This document shows, in pieces, positions 8,391-16,503 of a stretch of 64,000 nt of DNA; the first letter of the stretch is position 1; each line of letters opens with the position of its first letter. Under the pieces are notes generated by a model, which had not been told where the DNA came from, did not search any database, and saw only the letters and a list, made by a program, of their open reading frames with translations. Source of the DNA: Rahnella rivi (GTDB lineage Bacteria; Pseudomonadota; Gammaproteobacteria; Enterobacterales; Enterobacteriaceae); the NCBI RefSeq assembly GCF_019049655.1, contig NZ_JAFMOX010000046.1, positions 30,804 through 94,803 of the forward strand. Reading direction: 5' to 3'. A program made the position numbers and the translations under genes.

Positions 8391-8978
8391 ATGGTTCGCC
8401 GAACCCGTGCCGAGATGGAAGAGACACGAGCCACATTGTTAGCGACGGCCCGTAAAGTCTTTTGCGAATATGGCTATGCTGAAACCTCGATGGATGATCT
8501 GACTGCGCAGGCAGGGCTGACCCGTGGTGCGCTTTATCATCACTTTGGTGACAAAAAAGGGTTGCTGGCGGAAGTCGTGGAGCAGATTGATGACGAGATG
8601 GATCAACGCCTGCAGGCGATTTCCAATAATGCCGGGGAGCCGTGGGAGGGTTTTTGCCACCGCTGCCGGGCTTACCTTGAGATGGCGCTCGAACCTGAAT
8701 TTCAGCGCATTGTTTTGCGTGATGCAAAAGCGGTGCTGGGCGGTTCCTCACCTGAATCGCAACGCCATTGTGTTGAATCCATGCAAAGCCTGATTCGCAA
8801 TCTGATTCAGCAAGGTGTCGTTGAGGACGTTGACCCGGAGGGACTGGCTTCGCTGATATACGGCAGCCTGGAAGAAGCGGCGTTTTGGATTGCCGACGGT
8901 GATGGGAGCAAGACGAGGTTGCAACAAGGCATTATCGCGCTCAACCTGCTGCTTCGCGGATTGCGACGTGTCGGCTGA
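8391..8978 (+). CDS. TetR/AcrR-family transcriptional repressor
   Basis: This 195-residue protein has the TetR N-terminal HTH at residues 9-55: RATLLATARKVFCEYGYAET followed by SMDDLTAQAGLTRGALYHHFGDKKGLLAEV, with the usual LYHHF recognition helix. The rest is a helical ligand-binding domain of the AcrR class. AAGGAG is placed 7 bases before the ATG. It is divergent from an MFS exporter, and two dyads lie between them, so it most likely represses the exporter and itself and is released by an efflux substrate. Confidence 0.93.
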   Translation: MVRRTRAEMEETRATLLATARKVFCEYGYAETSMDDLTAQAGLTRGALYHHFGDKKGLLAEVVEQIDDEMDQRLQAISNNAGEPWEGFCHRCRAYLEMALEPEFQRIVLRDAKAVLGGSSPESQRHCVESMQSLIRNLIQQGVVEDVDPEGLASLIYGSLEEAAFWIADGDGSKTRLQQGIIALNLLLRGLRRVG

Positions 8979-9118
8979 AACGCATTTTCTTTAGGTGCTG
9001 CGCGTTCACGCAGCAATCTCAATTAGATCTAATAGAATGATATGATTGAAAAATTTGTATTTAAAGAGTAAGTGAAATAAATTAGAGTGGAAGAGTTAAA
9101 TATTAATAAGAGGTTAAG

Positions 9119-9829
9119 ATGAATGTGACATTAATTACGAGCATCATTGGTGGAGTTTTTGCCATAGCTTCTGTTCTGATTTCTGTTGGAATTACCACAT
9201 ATAATCAGAACAGAGCCAACAAAATTAACAATTCCATGGAGGTAAAAAGAAGGCATCAATATTACCTTGAGCCATTGATTAGGTCGGCCGCTGACTTGCA
9301 AAGTCGAATTTATAACATACTAGAAGGTAGATTCATTGAAAGGTATTATCATAACGGAAGTGATCGGAATAAAAACTATGTTATAAACAATACTGTTTTC
9401 CTTGTGGCTCAATTTTTTGCATGGACCGAAGCTGCTCGCATTGATGTTCAGTTTCTTAACCTTGAAAATGATTTAAAGACTCGTAAGCTATCCGAACTGC
9501 AGAGTAAAATATATTCATTGATACAAACAGATAGCCTTGGCCCTCATTTTGTTTTTTTTGCAGGAGAGCAAAGAGCTATTGGTGAGCAGATGTTAATCAA
9601 AATGGACAAGGGTTACAACTGTATAGGTTATGGTGAATTCATAAAAAAAAATGCATTCTGTAACGAATTTTTATTTGAAGAACTGAAAAGTGAAGTCGTT
9701 AAAATGACGGAAAACATACAAGGTTATCGCGTTCGATTACATAAATTACAGCATGCACTGATTGATTTACTTGATTATCTTGATCCCAATGAGGTCAGGA
9801 TCAATAGTAACGAGCGTTCTAAAATATAA
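9119..9829 (+). CDS. Hypothetical membrane-anchored protein in AT-rich island
   Basis: I do not recognise this 236-residue protein. Residues 4-26 (LITSIIGGVFAIASVLISVG) form one transmembrane segment; the remainder is a soluble, charged, mostly helical domain with no enzyme motif that I can see. AGAGG lies 7 bases before the ATG. Base composition is much more AT-rich than the flanking TetR and ychF genes, a sign of acquired DNA. The single anchor with a cytoplasmic helical domain is a common architecture for small effector or sensor proteins in defence-type islands, but no function can be assigned. Confidence 0.7.
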   Translation: MNVTLITSIIGGVFAIASVLISVGITTYNQNRANKINNSMEVKRRHQYYLEPLIRSAADLQSRIYNILEGRFIERYYHNGSDRNKNYVINNTVFLVAQFFAWTEAARIDVQFLNLENDLKTRKLSELQSKIYSLIQTDSLGPHFVFFAGEQRAIGEQMLIKMDKGYNCIGYGEFIKKNAFCNEFLFEELKSEVVKMTENIQGYRVRLHKLQHALIDLLDYLDPNEVRINSNERSKI

Positions 9830-9985
9830 AGTTAAACCCCTAATATCAAAGACCATGTTACATAGAAAGAGATTACTTAAGAATTAGTGAGAATTCTTAT
9901 TCCTTGAAAAATAGGCAATGAAACTCGGGGCTCTCTTTGGCGGCATGAATGTCCGCTCCTTGCACTCAGCAGACGTTCAGGCCCA

Positions 9986-10216
9986 TCAAGGTTCCTGCTT
10001 TGCTGGCGGAAGCAATTTTTTAGCTTTGTGAATGAGCTTTTCAATCTCTTCCAGAAGGATGCATCCTTCGTAGCAAGAAAAAGAGAACTCATGAGTGACA
10101 TCGGAATAGAAGACTTCAGCAATTTTCCGGAGCGGGGATGTTTCAGCCTCAGAAAGTTCGAGGTACTTCCCATCACGGATGACATCATGATCACACATCA
10201 GTGTGATGTGGAACAT
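9986..10216 (-). CDS. Small hypothetical protein
   Basis: A 76-residue frame on the minus strand (MFHITLMCDHDVI start, ending PPAKQEP) has a mixed acidic and hydrophobic composition plausible for a folded protein. It has no good ribosome-binding site. It opposes the 145-residue gene that begins 30 bases to its right, so the two would be divergent. Shorter frames on both strands overlap it. It may be a real small gene of the island or a chance frame. Confidence 0.35.
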   Translation of the reverse strand: MFHITLMCDHDVIRDGKYLELSEAETSPLRKIAEVFYSDVTHEFSFSCYEGCILLEEIEKLIHKAKKLLPPAKQEP

Positions 10217-10245
10217 TCATAATCAATAAGCTAAAGGTGATAAAA

Positions 10246-10683
10246 ATGACTACTTACTGGCATATGCAAATGCATCCTGACGATCAATCCTTCGCAAACG
10301 CGCATATATATTCCATATTGGAAAGTAAGAAGATTATCGGGTTAGGTGAATGGGATGAAGGGAAATCGACAATATCATCTTTCAATAATGACATGAAAGT
10401 GAATGATATCGTCGCAATTAAAAATGGTTCAAAGCTGATAGCTCTGGTTCAAGTTATTGGGGGATCTTACTCCGTGCATGATGACAGCAGTGAAATAGGT
10501 TGGATTGAACATCGTCGCCCTATTAGAGTTCTCGACTGGGAGATTTGGGGTAAAACTCTTCCCCAGCCAAGAGGAACACTCGAGAAATGCGTAAATGAAG
10601 TCGAAACGACAAGAATCATCAGGGAATGGCACACTCGCATTGCAGAAGTGCTTACCAAACGAGGCATTGCTACCTCTGTTTAA
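10246..10683 (+). CDS. PUA/EVE-like domain protein
   Basis: I chose the ATG at 10246 because AAAGG lies 8 bases upstream; a GTG three codons earlier would overlap that site. The 145-residue product begins TTYWHMQMHPDD and continues to NDMKVNDIVAIKNGSKLIALVQVIGG, then EIGWIEHRRPIRVLDW. An aromatic-rich first strand, a central GD-like turn followed by IVAIKNG, and a WxxxR strand are the pattern of EVE-like PUA folds, which bind modified bases in DNA or RNA and often occur in restriction proteins such as the McrB group. The assignment is by pattern only. A terminator-like hairpin follows the stop. Confidence 0.7.
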   Translation: MTTYWHMQMHPDDQSFANAHIYSILESKKIIGLGEWDEGKSTISSFNNDMKVNDIVAIKNGSKLIALVQVIGGSYSVHDDSSEIGWIEHRRPIRVLDWEIWGKTLPQPRGTLEKCVNEVETTRIIREWHTRIAEVLTKRGIATSV

Positions 10684-10691
10684 GCCTTCTT

Positions 10692-10720
10692 GGGGTTTTA
10701 CGCCGGAACCCCTGATTTTT
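10692..10720 (+). terminator. Terminator after the EVE-like gene
   Basis: GGGGTT at 10692-10697 pairs with AACCCC at 10707-10712, followed by TGATTTTT. It begins 9 bases after the stop codon. Confidence 0.55.
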
Positions 10721-10895
10721 CCTCCCTCAGACACTGCGGGCTTTGTCATATACACGACCGATTGAGTGACGACATCAAAACGACGATTTTGACGCCAAAA
10801 CCGTCACATAACCCGTAATTTATTTAACGTCATACAAATTAGATGGACATTAGCTTTGGTGACGGAATTTGTCCGGGGTTCCGGTGTAGAACCCC
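10692..10895. repeat. Pair of inverted 21-base hairpin repeats
   Basis: The 21 bases at 10692-10712 and the reverse complement of 10875-10895 agree at 19 positions, and each is itself a hairpin with GGGGTT and AACCCC ends. The pair bounds about 200 bases without a gene. This could be a small non-autonomous element or a paired palindromic repeat. Confidence 0.5.
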
Positions 10896-10991
10896 AATAG
10901 AGTGTATTCCCGTGCTATAGACTGCTTGGCTAGCATTTTTAGCCAATGAGGTATCCTAAAAAGTCAGATCTTAAGTAATGAGTTACCAAGA

Positions 10992-11043
10992 GTCAGTTTG
11001 GAAATTCGCTACGCGTACAATAATTTCCGATATCCAAACTGAC
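10992..11043. repeat. Long inverted repeat
   Basis: GTCAGTTTGGA at 10992-11002 is perfectly repeated in reverse complement at 11033-11043, with a second GGAAATT/AATTTCC pair inside. It lies 80 bases past the stop of the RelA/SpoT gene. It lacks a T-run in either direction. Confidence 0.55.
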
Positions 11044-11122
11044 CTCATGCTTGGTTCAAATGTAACTTATCTCTGAATCCTTCCCATACATTTCACCTTG
11101 ACCTTCACGTTAAAAAATTAAA

Positions 11123-12436
11123 CTATTCATTACTTTTTTGTTTTTTTATAATGCTATCTATCCGTTTGTTTTTATTAATTAAATCATCGATAATGGCTTT
11201 CTTGAAACTATCCGGATTGAGCAATTTTCGAGTCTCAATGTAATCCTCAAAAATTTCACTCGTTTCCTCTTTAGTTATTAGTAAAGCAATACCCTTTTGT
11301 TCTAATAAAGAGTCCATTGCTTCTTCTTTTGAAGAGTAAATTACTTCTGAATAAAACTCATAGTTATCGACAATTGATTCTACAAATTTCATACTTGGCG
11401 TATTCATGTAATGCTTGGTGATATGATGGATTAGGGAAGTAATATCTAAAAACTGTACATCTATATGTTCAAAAAGATCGGTGGAGAATTTTTCCAATAT
11501 TTTAACTGTATCTTCAGGGAAAATATTCGCGATGGCGGAAATTATTTCTTCACGTAAGTGAGTCGATGGGTCTTTTCCATTCCTTTTTAATCGTGCTATT
11601 GTTTCTTTTTGTAAAGCACTCTTTTTTAACCATTCAATTATATCTGAAAGATCAGTCCTTTTCGTTTTCTTGATTGCTTTGAATATTTTGAAAACCTCAT
11701 GGAAGTTAATGTTATCTAAATTTTCATCAGCTAAATAACTAATGAAAAATGATGCTAAGTCATAATGATTTTTAAATTCGTAATGATCTTCACTTGTTCT
11801 TTTTATTCCCGCCTGCTGAAGCCTTTCTAAGGCCAGATTACCGCTTAGAACTAAGCCGTTTATCTCATCAAGAATCATTAGTTCCTCATGAGAGAGGCTT
11901 CCCTGGAGGGGTTTATAGACTAGATCATGCTCTACTTCAGACCAGGCATGCATGAGAACAGAAGCAACCTGTATCTCAACTGGATAATTATTAGCATAGC
12001 GTCCAGAACCCTTGATCTTCACCCTGAAGTGTCTTGCAGCATAACCGGAGAACACTTTTTGATAGCCACTGATTGCTCGATAATTTTTTCGCCGCTCGGG
12101 AAATGTTTTAGGTTCATCATCTAAGATAAACTCTGCTTTAATTAATTCATCTACTTTTAATAAATCGCCAGGGAAGTATATCGCAACGCGTACACCGGCC
12201 AAGTCAATAATGTCTTTATATATATCTTCAATAGATTTGTATGAGTTTCTTGAATCTCTATCAATTATCTTATCTCGTAATCTTTTAGGCGATTTAGCTC
12301 GGGATGAAACAATTGCCCTCACTCCAAAAGAGTCGAGTTTAGTTCGAATTTCAGACTCTACCTTATTTGAAAGATTTAAATAAAAATCAAATTCCTTATT
12401 ATATCTTTCCATGAATCCGTTTATTACTTCACTCAT
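11123..12436 (-). CDS. RelA/SpoT synthetase-domain protein with large C-terminal domain
   Basis: This 437-residue protein has a complete RelA/SpoT nucleotidyltransferase domain near its N-terminus: RAKS at 46-49 (the ATP-binding RxKS element), DLAGVR at 78-83, GYAARH at 131-136 and VEIQ at 153-156 with W165, E169 and H170. These are the positions used by (p)ppGpp synthetases and by toxic small alarmone synthetases that modify tRNA or make ppApp. No HD hydrolase, TGS or ACT domain is present. The C-terminal half, about residues 200-437, is helical, charged and not recognised. GAGAGGA precedes the ATG. It is AT-rich and sits in an island next to integrase debris, which favours an abortive-infection or toxin role over housekeeping stringent control. 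Confidence 0.85.
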   Translation of the reverse strand: MSEVINGFMERYNKEFDFYLNLSNKVESEIRTKLDSFGVRAIVSSRAKSPKRLRDKIIDRDSRNSYKSIEDIYKDIIDLAGVRVAIYFPGDLLKVDELIKAEFILDDEPKTFPERRKNYRAISGYQKVFSGYAARHFRVKIKGSGRYANNYPVEIQVASVLMHAWSEVEHDLVYKPLQGSLSHEELMILDEINGLVLSGNLALERLQQAGIKRTSEDHYEFKNHYDLASFFISYLADENLDNINFHEVFKIFKAIKKTKRTDLSDIIEWLKKSALQKETIARLKRNGKDPSTHLREEIISAIANIFPEDTVKILEKFSTDLFEHIDVQFLDITSLIHHITKHYMNTPSMKFVESIVDNYEFYSEVIYSSKEEAMDSLLEQKGIALLITKEETSEIFEDYIETRKLLNPDSFKKAIIDDLINKNKRIDSIIKKQKSNE

Positions 12437-12943
12437 CAGTATCCTCTCGTTAGTCGTCGAAGCTTAATTTTATGTCTTAGATATTGCCGATCCACCTAAC
12501 ACGTCGATTGAATATAAATGTGATAAGCCTCGATGGGAAGCTATAAAATTCAACATTATTAGGGGGTTGAGGATCAATCTTGCAAAAAAACCACTCCAAG
12601 TGACTAACAGTTTGAAATATAGTGACTTATAAGAATGCATACTTAGGCCGAAAATCGTTTTCAATTATGGATTTTGATCGTTTGGTGACCTGATTGTATG
12701 AAAATCGATTTCTGATACCCGTTAGCATGGTTTTTTACATCACTGGACGTCAAACCCCGTAAACACCATCTCAAAGTGGTAGTTACTGGTTGTATCTTCG
12801 GGCTTATAAGAAAAGCCCGAAGATACACATCTATTGAGGGGAATTATTTTCCAAGCGTGCCGTAAACGCTACGTCCGCTTCTGGCACACAGTGGACCCTG
12901 AGGAATGAGTTCTATTCTCGTGGTTCACTAAGTGCAGTAAGTT
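12437..12943. other. Gene-free stretch of island
   Basis: No supported gene. It holds the promoter region of the RelA/SpoT gene at its left end and a strong 15-base-pair hairpin at 12791-12827. A 64-codon minus-strand frame at 12470-12664 has no ribosome-binding site and looks accidental. Confidence 0.5.
12791..12827. repeat. Perfect 15-bp hairpin
   Basis: TGTATCTTCGGGCTT at 12791-12805 and its exact reverse complement at 12813-12827 flank a 7-base loop. Neither side carries a T-run, and no gene ends beside it, so it may be a terminator orphaned by deletion or an element end. Confidence 0.6.
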
Positions 12944-13310
12944 CTACTCGAATCCTGGTACCCATTTGTCCCCCATATCAGCCCATTCCTGCATCATCAC
13001 TTTACGCTCATCAAGATAAGTTGCATGGTTGCATGTGCGACGAACATTGTTGATATCAGCATGTGCAAGTTGAGCCTCAATTGCATCAGGCCTCTAGCCC
13101 ATCTCGTTTAAACGGGTACTTCCTGTGGTTCGGGTTGCATGTGGGCTATATATACCAATCCAGCCGAGGCTTTTCAGTAGCTGGCGCTCCGAGTCGCCAC
13201 GCCTTTTTTCCATTAGGTTTGACTTCAACGTATAACCCATTGAAATCATCTAGCCGATAGAGTTTTTCTTTCGGCTTGGCAGTACGGCATTGCGTATCAG
13301 TGAGCCTAAC
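12944..13310 (-). pseudogene. Remnant of a P4-type tyrosine integrase
   Basis: Reading the minus strand, the right end encodes RLTDTQCRTAKPKEKLYRLDD and then GLYVEVKPNGKKAWR, the N-terminus of P4/CP4-type integrases, without an ATG. After a junction near 13200 the text is the C-terminus: SPHATRTTGSTRLNEMG, a stop, RPDAIEAQLAHADINNVRRT, then YLDERKVMMQEWADMGDKW, ending at 12944. The HATR stretch and the Tyr of the YLDER tail belong to the catalytic domain, but the roughly 250 residues between are gone and a stop interrupts the rest. The gene is dead. It marks the region to its left as a degraded integrative island. Confidence 0.85.
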
Positions 13311-13338
13311 GATTCCTTGTATATTTATTATACCGTTT

Positions 13339-13391
13339 TGTGCTCACTTAAAATGAAGATGGATGAATGTTGTACTCATCAATGTACTCAT
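13339..13391. repeat. Direct repeats upstream of the integrase remnant
   Basis: TGTACTCAT occurs at 13371-13379 and 13383-13391, and TGTGCTCAC at 13339-13347 is a third imperfect copy. Short direct repeats of this kind before a P4-type integrase gene are candidate arm-type integrase binding sites. They suggest that the element boundary lies between here and ychF. Confidence 0.45.
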
Positions 13392-13437
13392 TTTTGACAG
13401 CGTTTTTACGAGATGAGTTGAGACTCTGGGAAATAAA

Positions 13438-13461
13438 AAATCCACGCAATTGCGTGGATTT
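13438..13461 (-). terminator. Terminator of ychF
   Basis: A perfect palindrome, AAATCCACGCA followed in reverse complement, with an AATT loop, lies 39 bases beyond the ychF stop. It is followed by T-rich sequence when read on the minus strand. Confidence 0.75.
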
Positions 13462-13500
13462 TTGTCGGAGCATCAGAGCAATGTTGCCCTGAAGCAGAGG

Positions 13501-14592
13501 TTAGACGTTGAACAGGAAGTTCATTACGTCGCCATCTTTGACGATGTAGTCTTTGCCTTCTGAACGCATTTTGCCGGCTTCTTTCGCGCCTTGTTCACCT
13601 TTGTAGGTGATGAAGTCTTCGAACGCGATGGTTTGTGCGCGGATGAAGCCTTTCTCGAAGTCGGTGTGGATTTTACCTGCGGCTTGCGGGGCGGTTGCGC
13701 CGACAGGGATGGTCCATGCGCGAACTTCTTTTACGCCCGCGGTGAAGTAAGTTTGCAGGTTCAGCAGTTCGTAACCGGCGCGGATCACGCGGTTCAGACC
13801 CGGCTCTTCGATGCCCAGTTCTGCCATGAATTCTTCACGGTCAGCGTCGTCGAGTTCTGCAATGTCAGACTCCACGGCGGCACACACTGCTACCACCACT
13901 GAACCTTCGGCGTCTGCGATTTTACGCACGATGTCGAGGTAAGGGTTGTTCTCGAAACCGTCTTCGTTGACGTTCGCGATGTACATGGTAGGTTTCAGCG
14001 TCAGGAAGCTCAGGTAGCGGATGGCCGCTTTGTCTTCTTCGGACAGATCCAGCGCACGCAGCATGCCCGCGTTTTCCAGCTGTGGCAGACATTTTTCCAG
14101 TGCGGCCAGTTCTGCTTTCGCATCTTTGTCGCCGCCTTTGGCGCGTTTCTGCACACGGTGAATCGCACGTTCGCAGGTATCGAGGTCAGACAACGCCAGT
14201 TCGGTGTTGATAACGTCGATGTCATCAGCCGGATCCACTTTGTTGTTAACGTGAATGATGTTGTCGTTTTCAAAGCAACGTACCACGTGGCCGATAGCTT
14301 CGGTTTCGCGGATGTTGGTCAGGAACTGGTTGCCCAGGCCTTCACCTTTAGAAGCGCCTTTCACCAGGCCCGCGATGTCCACGAATTCCATGGTCGTTGG
14401 CAGGATGCGCTGCGGTTTTACAATCTCGGCCAGCTGGTCGAGACGCGGATCGGGCATTGGTACCACACCGGTATTCGGTTCGATAGTGCAGAACGGGAAG
14501 TTTGCTGCTTCGATACCCGCTTTGGTCAGCGCATTGAACAGAGTTGATTTACCGACGTTCGGCAGGCCGACGATACCGCATTTGAATCCCAT
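13501..14592 (-). CDS. ychF: Redox-responsive ATPase/GTPase YchF (OLA1 family)
   Basis: This 363-residue protein matches E. coli YchF along its whole length. It is an Obg-related P-loop NTPase that prefers ATP and associates with ribosomes. [15 protein letters not shown] at residues 8-22 is the G1 motif, [20 protein letters not shown] the G3 and switch II region, and the atypical base-recognition loop is NVNE. The C-terminal TGS domain ([19 protein letters not shown] and on to the DYIVKDGD tail) is intact. In E. coli it neighbours pth; here about 16 kb of other genes separate them. Confidence 0.98.
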   Translation of the reverse strand: MGFKCGIVGLPNVGKSTLFNALTKAGIEAANFPFCTIEPNTGVVPMPDPRLDQLAEIVKPQRILPTTMEFVDIAGLVKGASKGEGLGNQFLTNIRETEAIGHVVRCFENDNIIHVNNKVDPADDIDVINTELALSDLDTCERAIHRVQKRAKGGDKDAKAELAALEKCLPQLENAGMLRALDLSEEDKAAIRYLSFLTLKPTMYIANVNEDGFENNPYLDIVRKIADAEGSVVVAVCAAVESDIAELDDADREEFMAELGIEEPGLNRVIRAGYELLNLQTYFTAGVKEVRAWTIPVGATAPQAAGKIHTDFEKGFIRAQTIAFEDFITYKGEQGAKEAGKMRSEGKDYIVKDGDVMNFLFNV

Positions 14593-14809
14593 GTTTTTCT
14601 CACCTTAATATCTTAATAATCAAACGATTAAGTATAACCGCACGATGTAATGACCACAATTCCCCGCATTATACACGAGAACAACATTTATCTCGATCCG
14701 CTTGTGACCGGCCCGCCGCGGTGCAGCGGATTAAACCTTGCCTCGGTTCCGTCATTTTTAGATACTTGTCACAATTTTTTAACTGAACTGGAAATGTACC
14801 GGATGTTTT

Positions 14810-16291
14810 ATGTTTAGCCCGCGTGGTCTGAAGTTATCGCAAGTGAAGAATGAAACGCTGGCCGGATTTGTGGTGGCCGTGTCGATGATCCCGGAAGCGG
14901 TGGGTTTTTCGCTGGTGGCCGGATTGTCTCCCATTGTCGGTTTGCACACTGCGTTTATTATCGGGCTGGTGACTGCGCTGTTCGGCGGCAAGCCGGGCAT
15001 GGTGTCGGGCGCGGCGGGTTCCATCGTGGTTGTGCTGATGAGTCTGGCGGCGCAGCACGGCATGGGGTACGTGCTGTGGGCGACGATTTTTGCCGGTGTG
15101 ATCCAAATTCTGATTGGCGTGTTTCGCCTCGGGAAGTTTATCCGCCTGGTGCCGCTGCCTGCGGTACACGGCTTTGTGAACGGTCTGGCGATTGTCATTA
15201 TGCTGGCGCAGTTGCACATGATTGCCGGGCAGGGGCCGCTGATGTACGGGCTGGTGCTGCTGGCGATTGCCGTCGTCGTGCTGTTCCCGAAACTGACCAA
15301 AATTATCCCGTCTTCGCTGGCAGCGCTGATTGTTGTCTCCGCCGTGGCGATTGGTTTTAACCTGCATACGCTGCGTGTCGGGGATCTGGCGGATATCTCC
15401 GGTGCCTTGCCGCACTTCAGCCTGCCGGTGGCGCCGTTCAACGTGGAGATGCTGAAAGTGGTTCTGCCTTACGCCGTGGTTATCGCCCTGGTCGGGCTGA
15501 TTGAATCGCTGCTGACCATGACGGTGCTCGATGAAATGGGCAATCAGAAAGGCAACGGCAACCGTGAAAGTATCGCGCAGGGCGCGGGCAATACGATTTG
15601 CGGGCTGTTCGGTTGTTTCGCCGGTTGCGCGATGATCGGGCAATCGATCATCAATTTCACCTCCGGCGGTCGCGGGCGGATTTCCGGTACGGTCGGCGCG
15701 ATTTTGCTGATCCTGTTTGTGGTCAGCCTTTCCGGTTACATCGGTCTGCTGCCGGTGGCGGCGCTGGCGGGCATTATGCTGGTGGTCTGCTACAACACCT
15801 TTGAGTGGAGTTCGCTGCGTCGTCTTCGCCGTATGCCAAAAGCCGATGTACTGGTGATGCTGATTGTTACCGTCATCACCATCTTTACCGATCTGGCCGT
15901 GGCGGTGATCAGCGGCGTGATTATTTCGGCGCTGGTCTTTGCCTGGCAGCAGGCGCGTATCCGTATCCGTGAGCACAAAACCAAAGGCGATCTGGCGGTG
16001 TATAAGCTGGACGGGCCGCTGTTCTTCGGCTCTGCCGCAACCTTTGCTGAACTGTTCAACCCTGAAAATGATCCGCAAAATGTGGTGCTGGATTTCGCCG
16101 GTACGCGGGTGATGGATTCGAGCGGCGTGGAGGCGATCGATAAGCTAACCGCGCGTTATCTCGACGCCGGTAAAACCATTCGTCTGCGCCATCTGAGCAA
16201 TGACTGCGTCAGTCTGCTCAAGAAAGCGGGGCCGTTCTGTTCTCATGAACTCGACGATCCGCAGTATTACGTCGCAGAAGACAGTCTCTGA
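14810..16291 (+). CDS. SulP-family anion transporter with STAS domain
   Basis: This 493-residue protein is a SLC26/SulP secondary transporter, a group that carries sulfate, bicarbonate or dicarboxylates. The N-terminal membrane domain (about 1-380) shows the family motif SMIPEAVGFSLVAGLSPIVGLHTAF at residues 22-46. The cytosolic STAS domain follows, with VLDFAGTRVMDSSGVEAIDKL near residue 425, including the usual DSSG. It is shorter than DauA, which is also in this window at 41697, and closer to the compact BicA-like group. A terminator follows at 16299, so it is probably monocistronic. Confidence 0.92.
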   Translation: MFSPRGLKLSQVKNETLAGFVVAVSMIPEAVGFSLVAGLSPIVGLHTAFIIGLVTALFGGKPGMVSGAAGSIVVVLMSLAAQHGMGYVLWATIFAGVIQILIGVFRLGKFIRLVPLPAVHGFVNGLAIVIMLAQLHMIAGQGPLMYGLVLLAIAVVVLFPKLTKIIPSSLAALIVVSAVAIGFNLHTLRVGDLADISGALPHFSLPVAPFNVEMLKVVLPYAVVIALVGLIESLLTMTVLDEMGNQKGNGNRESIAQGAGNTICGLFGCFAGCAMIGQSIINFTSGGRGRISGTVGAILLILFVVSLSGYIGLLPVAALAGIMLVVCYNTFEWSSLRRLRRMPKADVLVMLIVTVITIFTDLAVAVISGVIISALVFAWQQARIRIREHKTKGDLAVYKLDGPLFFGSAATFAELFNPENDPQNVVLDFAGTRVMDSSGVEAIDKLTARYLDAGKTIRLRHLSNDCVSLLKKAGPFCSHELDDPQYYVAEDSL

Positions 16292-16298
16292 AATCCCG

Positions 16299-16328
16299 AA
16301 GGTGCCGCTTAATCACGGCACCTTTTTT
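16299..16328 (+). terminator. Terminator of the SulP gene
   Basis: AAGGTGCCG at 16299-16307 pairs with CGGCACCTT at 16316-16324, followed by TTTT. A hairpin with the same GGTGCCG/CGGCACC arms also ends the operon at 22499. Confidence 0.85.
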
Positions 16329-16503
16329 CATCATGCGTCCCGTCGCTGCGCCTTTAAGATAAACGCTTACAATTCGTGCCAAAAAAGCCACCAAATTCAT
16401 ATCGCTGAAAATTCTGTAATGTTATACCGTTACGCCCGGTTCATTCCGCACACAGGGCTCACCGCCCGCGCTGCGGATGATTATTTCCTCTGCCGGAGCG
16501 GAC

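Larger units (their letters stand above)
10684..11122. other. Gene-free stretch dense in inverted repeats
   Basis: No convincing gene lies between the EVE-like gene and the RelA/SpoT gene. The stretch holds four hairpins: 10692-10712 (GGGGTT/AACCCC, then a T-run), 10875-10895 (a near copy in reverse), 10926-10946 (TTGGCTA/TAGCCAA) and 10992-11043 (GTCAGTTTGGA/TCCAAACTGAC). Confidence 0.6.

Noticed and set aside
9877..10222. 105-codon minus-strand and 64-codon plus-strand frames overlapping the 76-residue frame
   Set aside because: They overlap one another, have low-complexity basic composition and no start signals.
12470..12664. 64-codon minus-strand frame in the island gap
   Set aside because: No ribosome-binding site and no recognisable pattern.
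13063..13260. 65-codon plus-strand frame
   Set aside because: It is antisense to the integrase remnant, which explains the sequence better.
14834..16078. 414-codon open frame on the minus strand opposite the SulP gene
   Set aside because: It is extremely rich in His, Gln, Arg and Asp, the usual composition of a shadow frame against a GC-rich membrane protein gene, and has no homology pattern.
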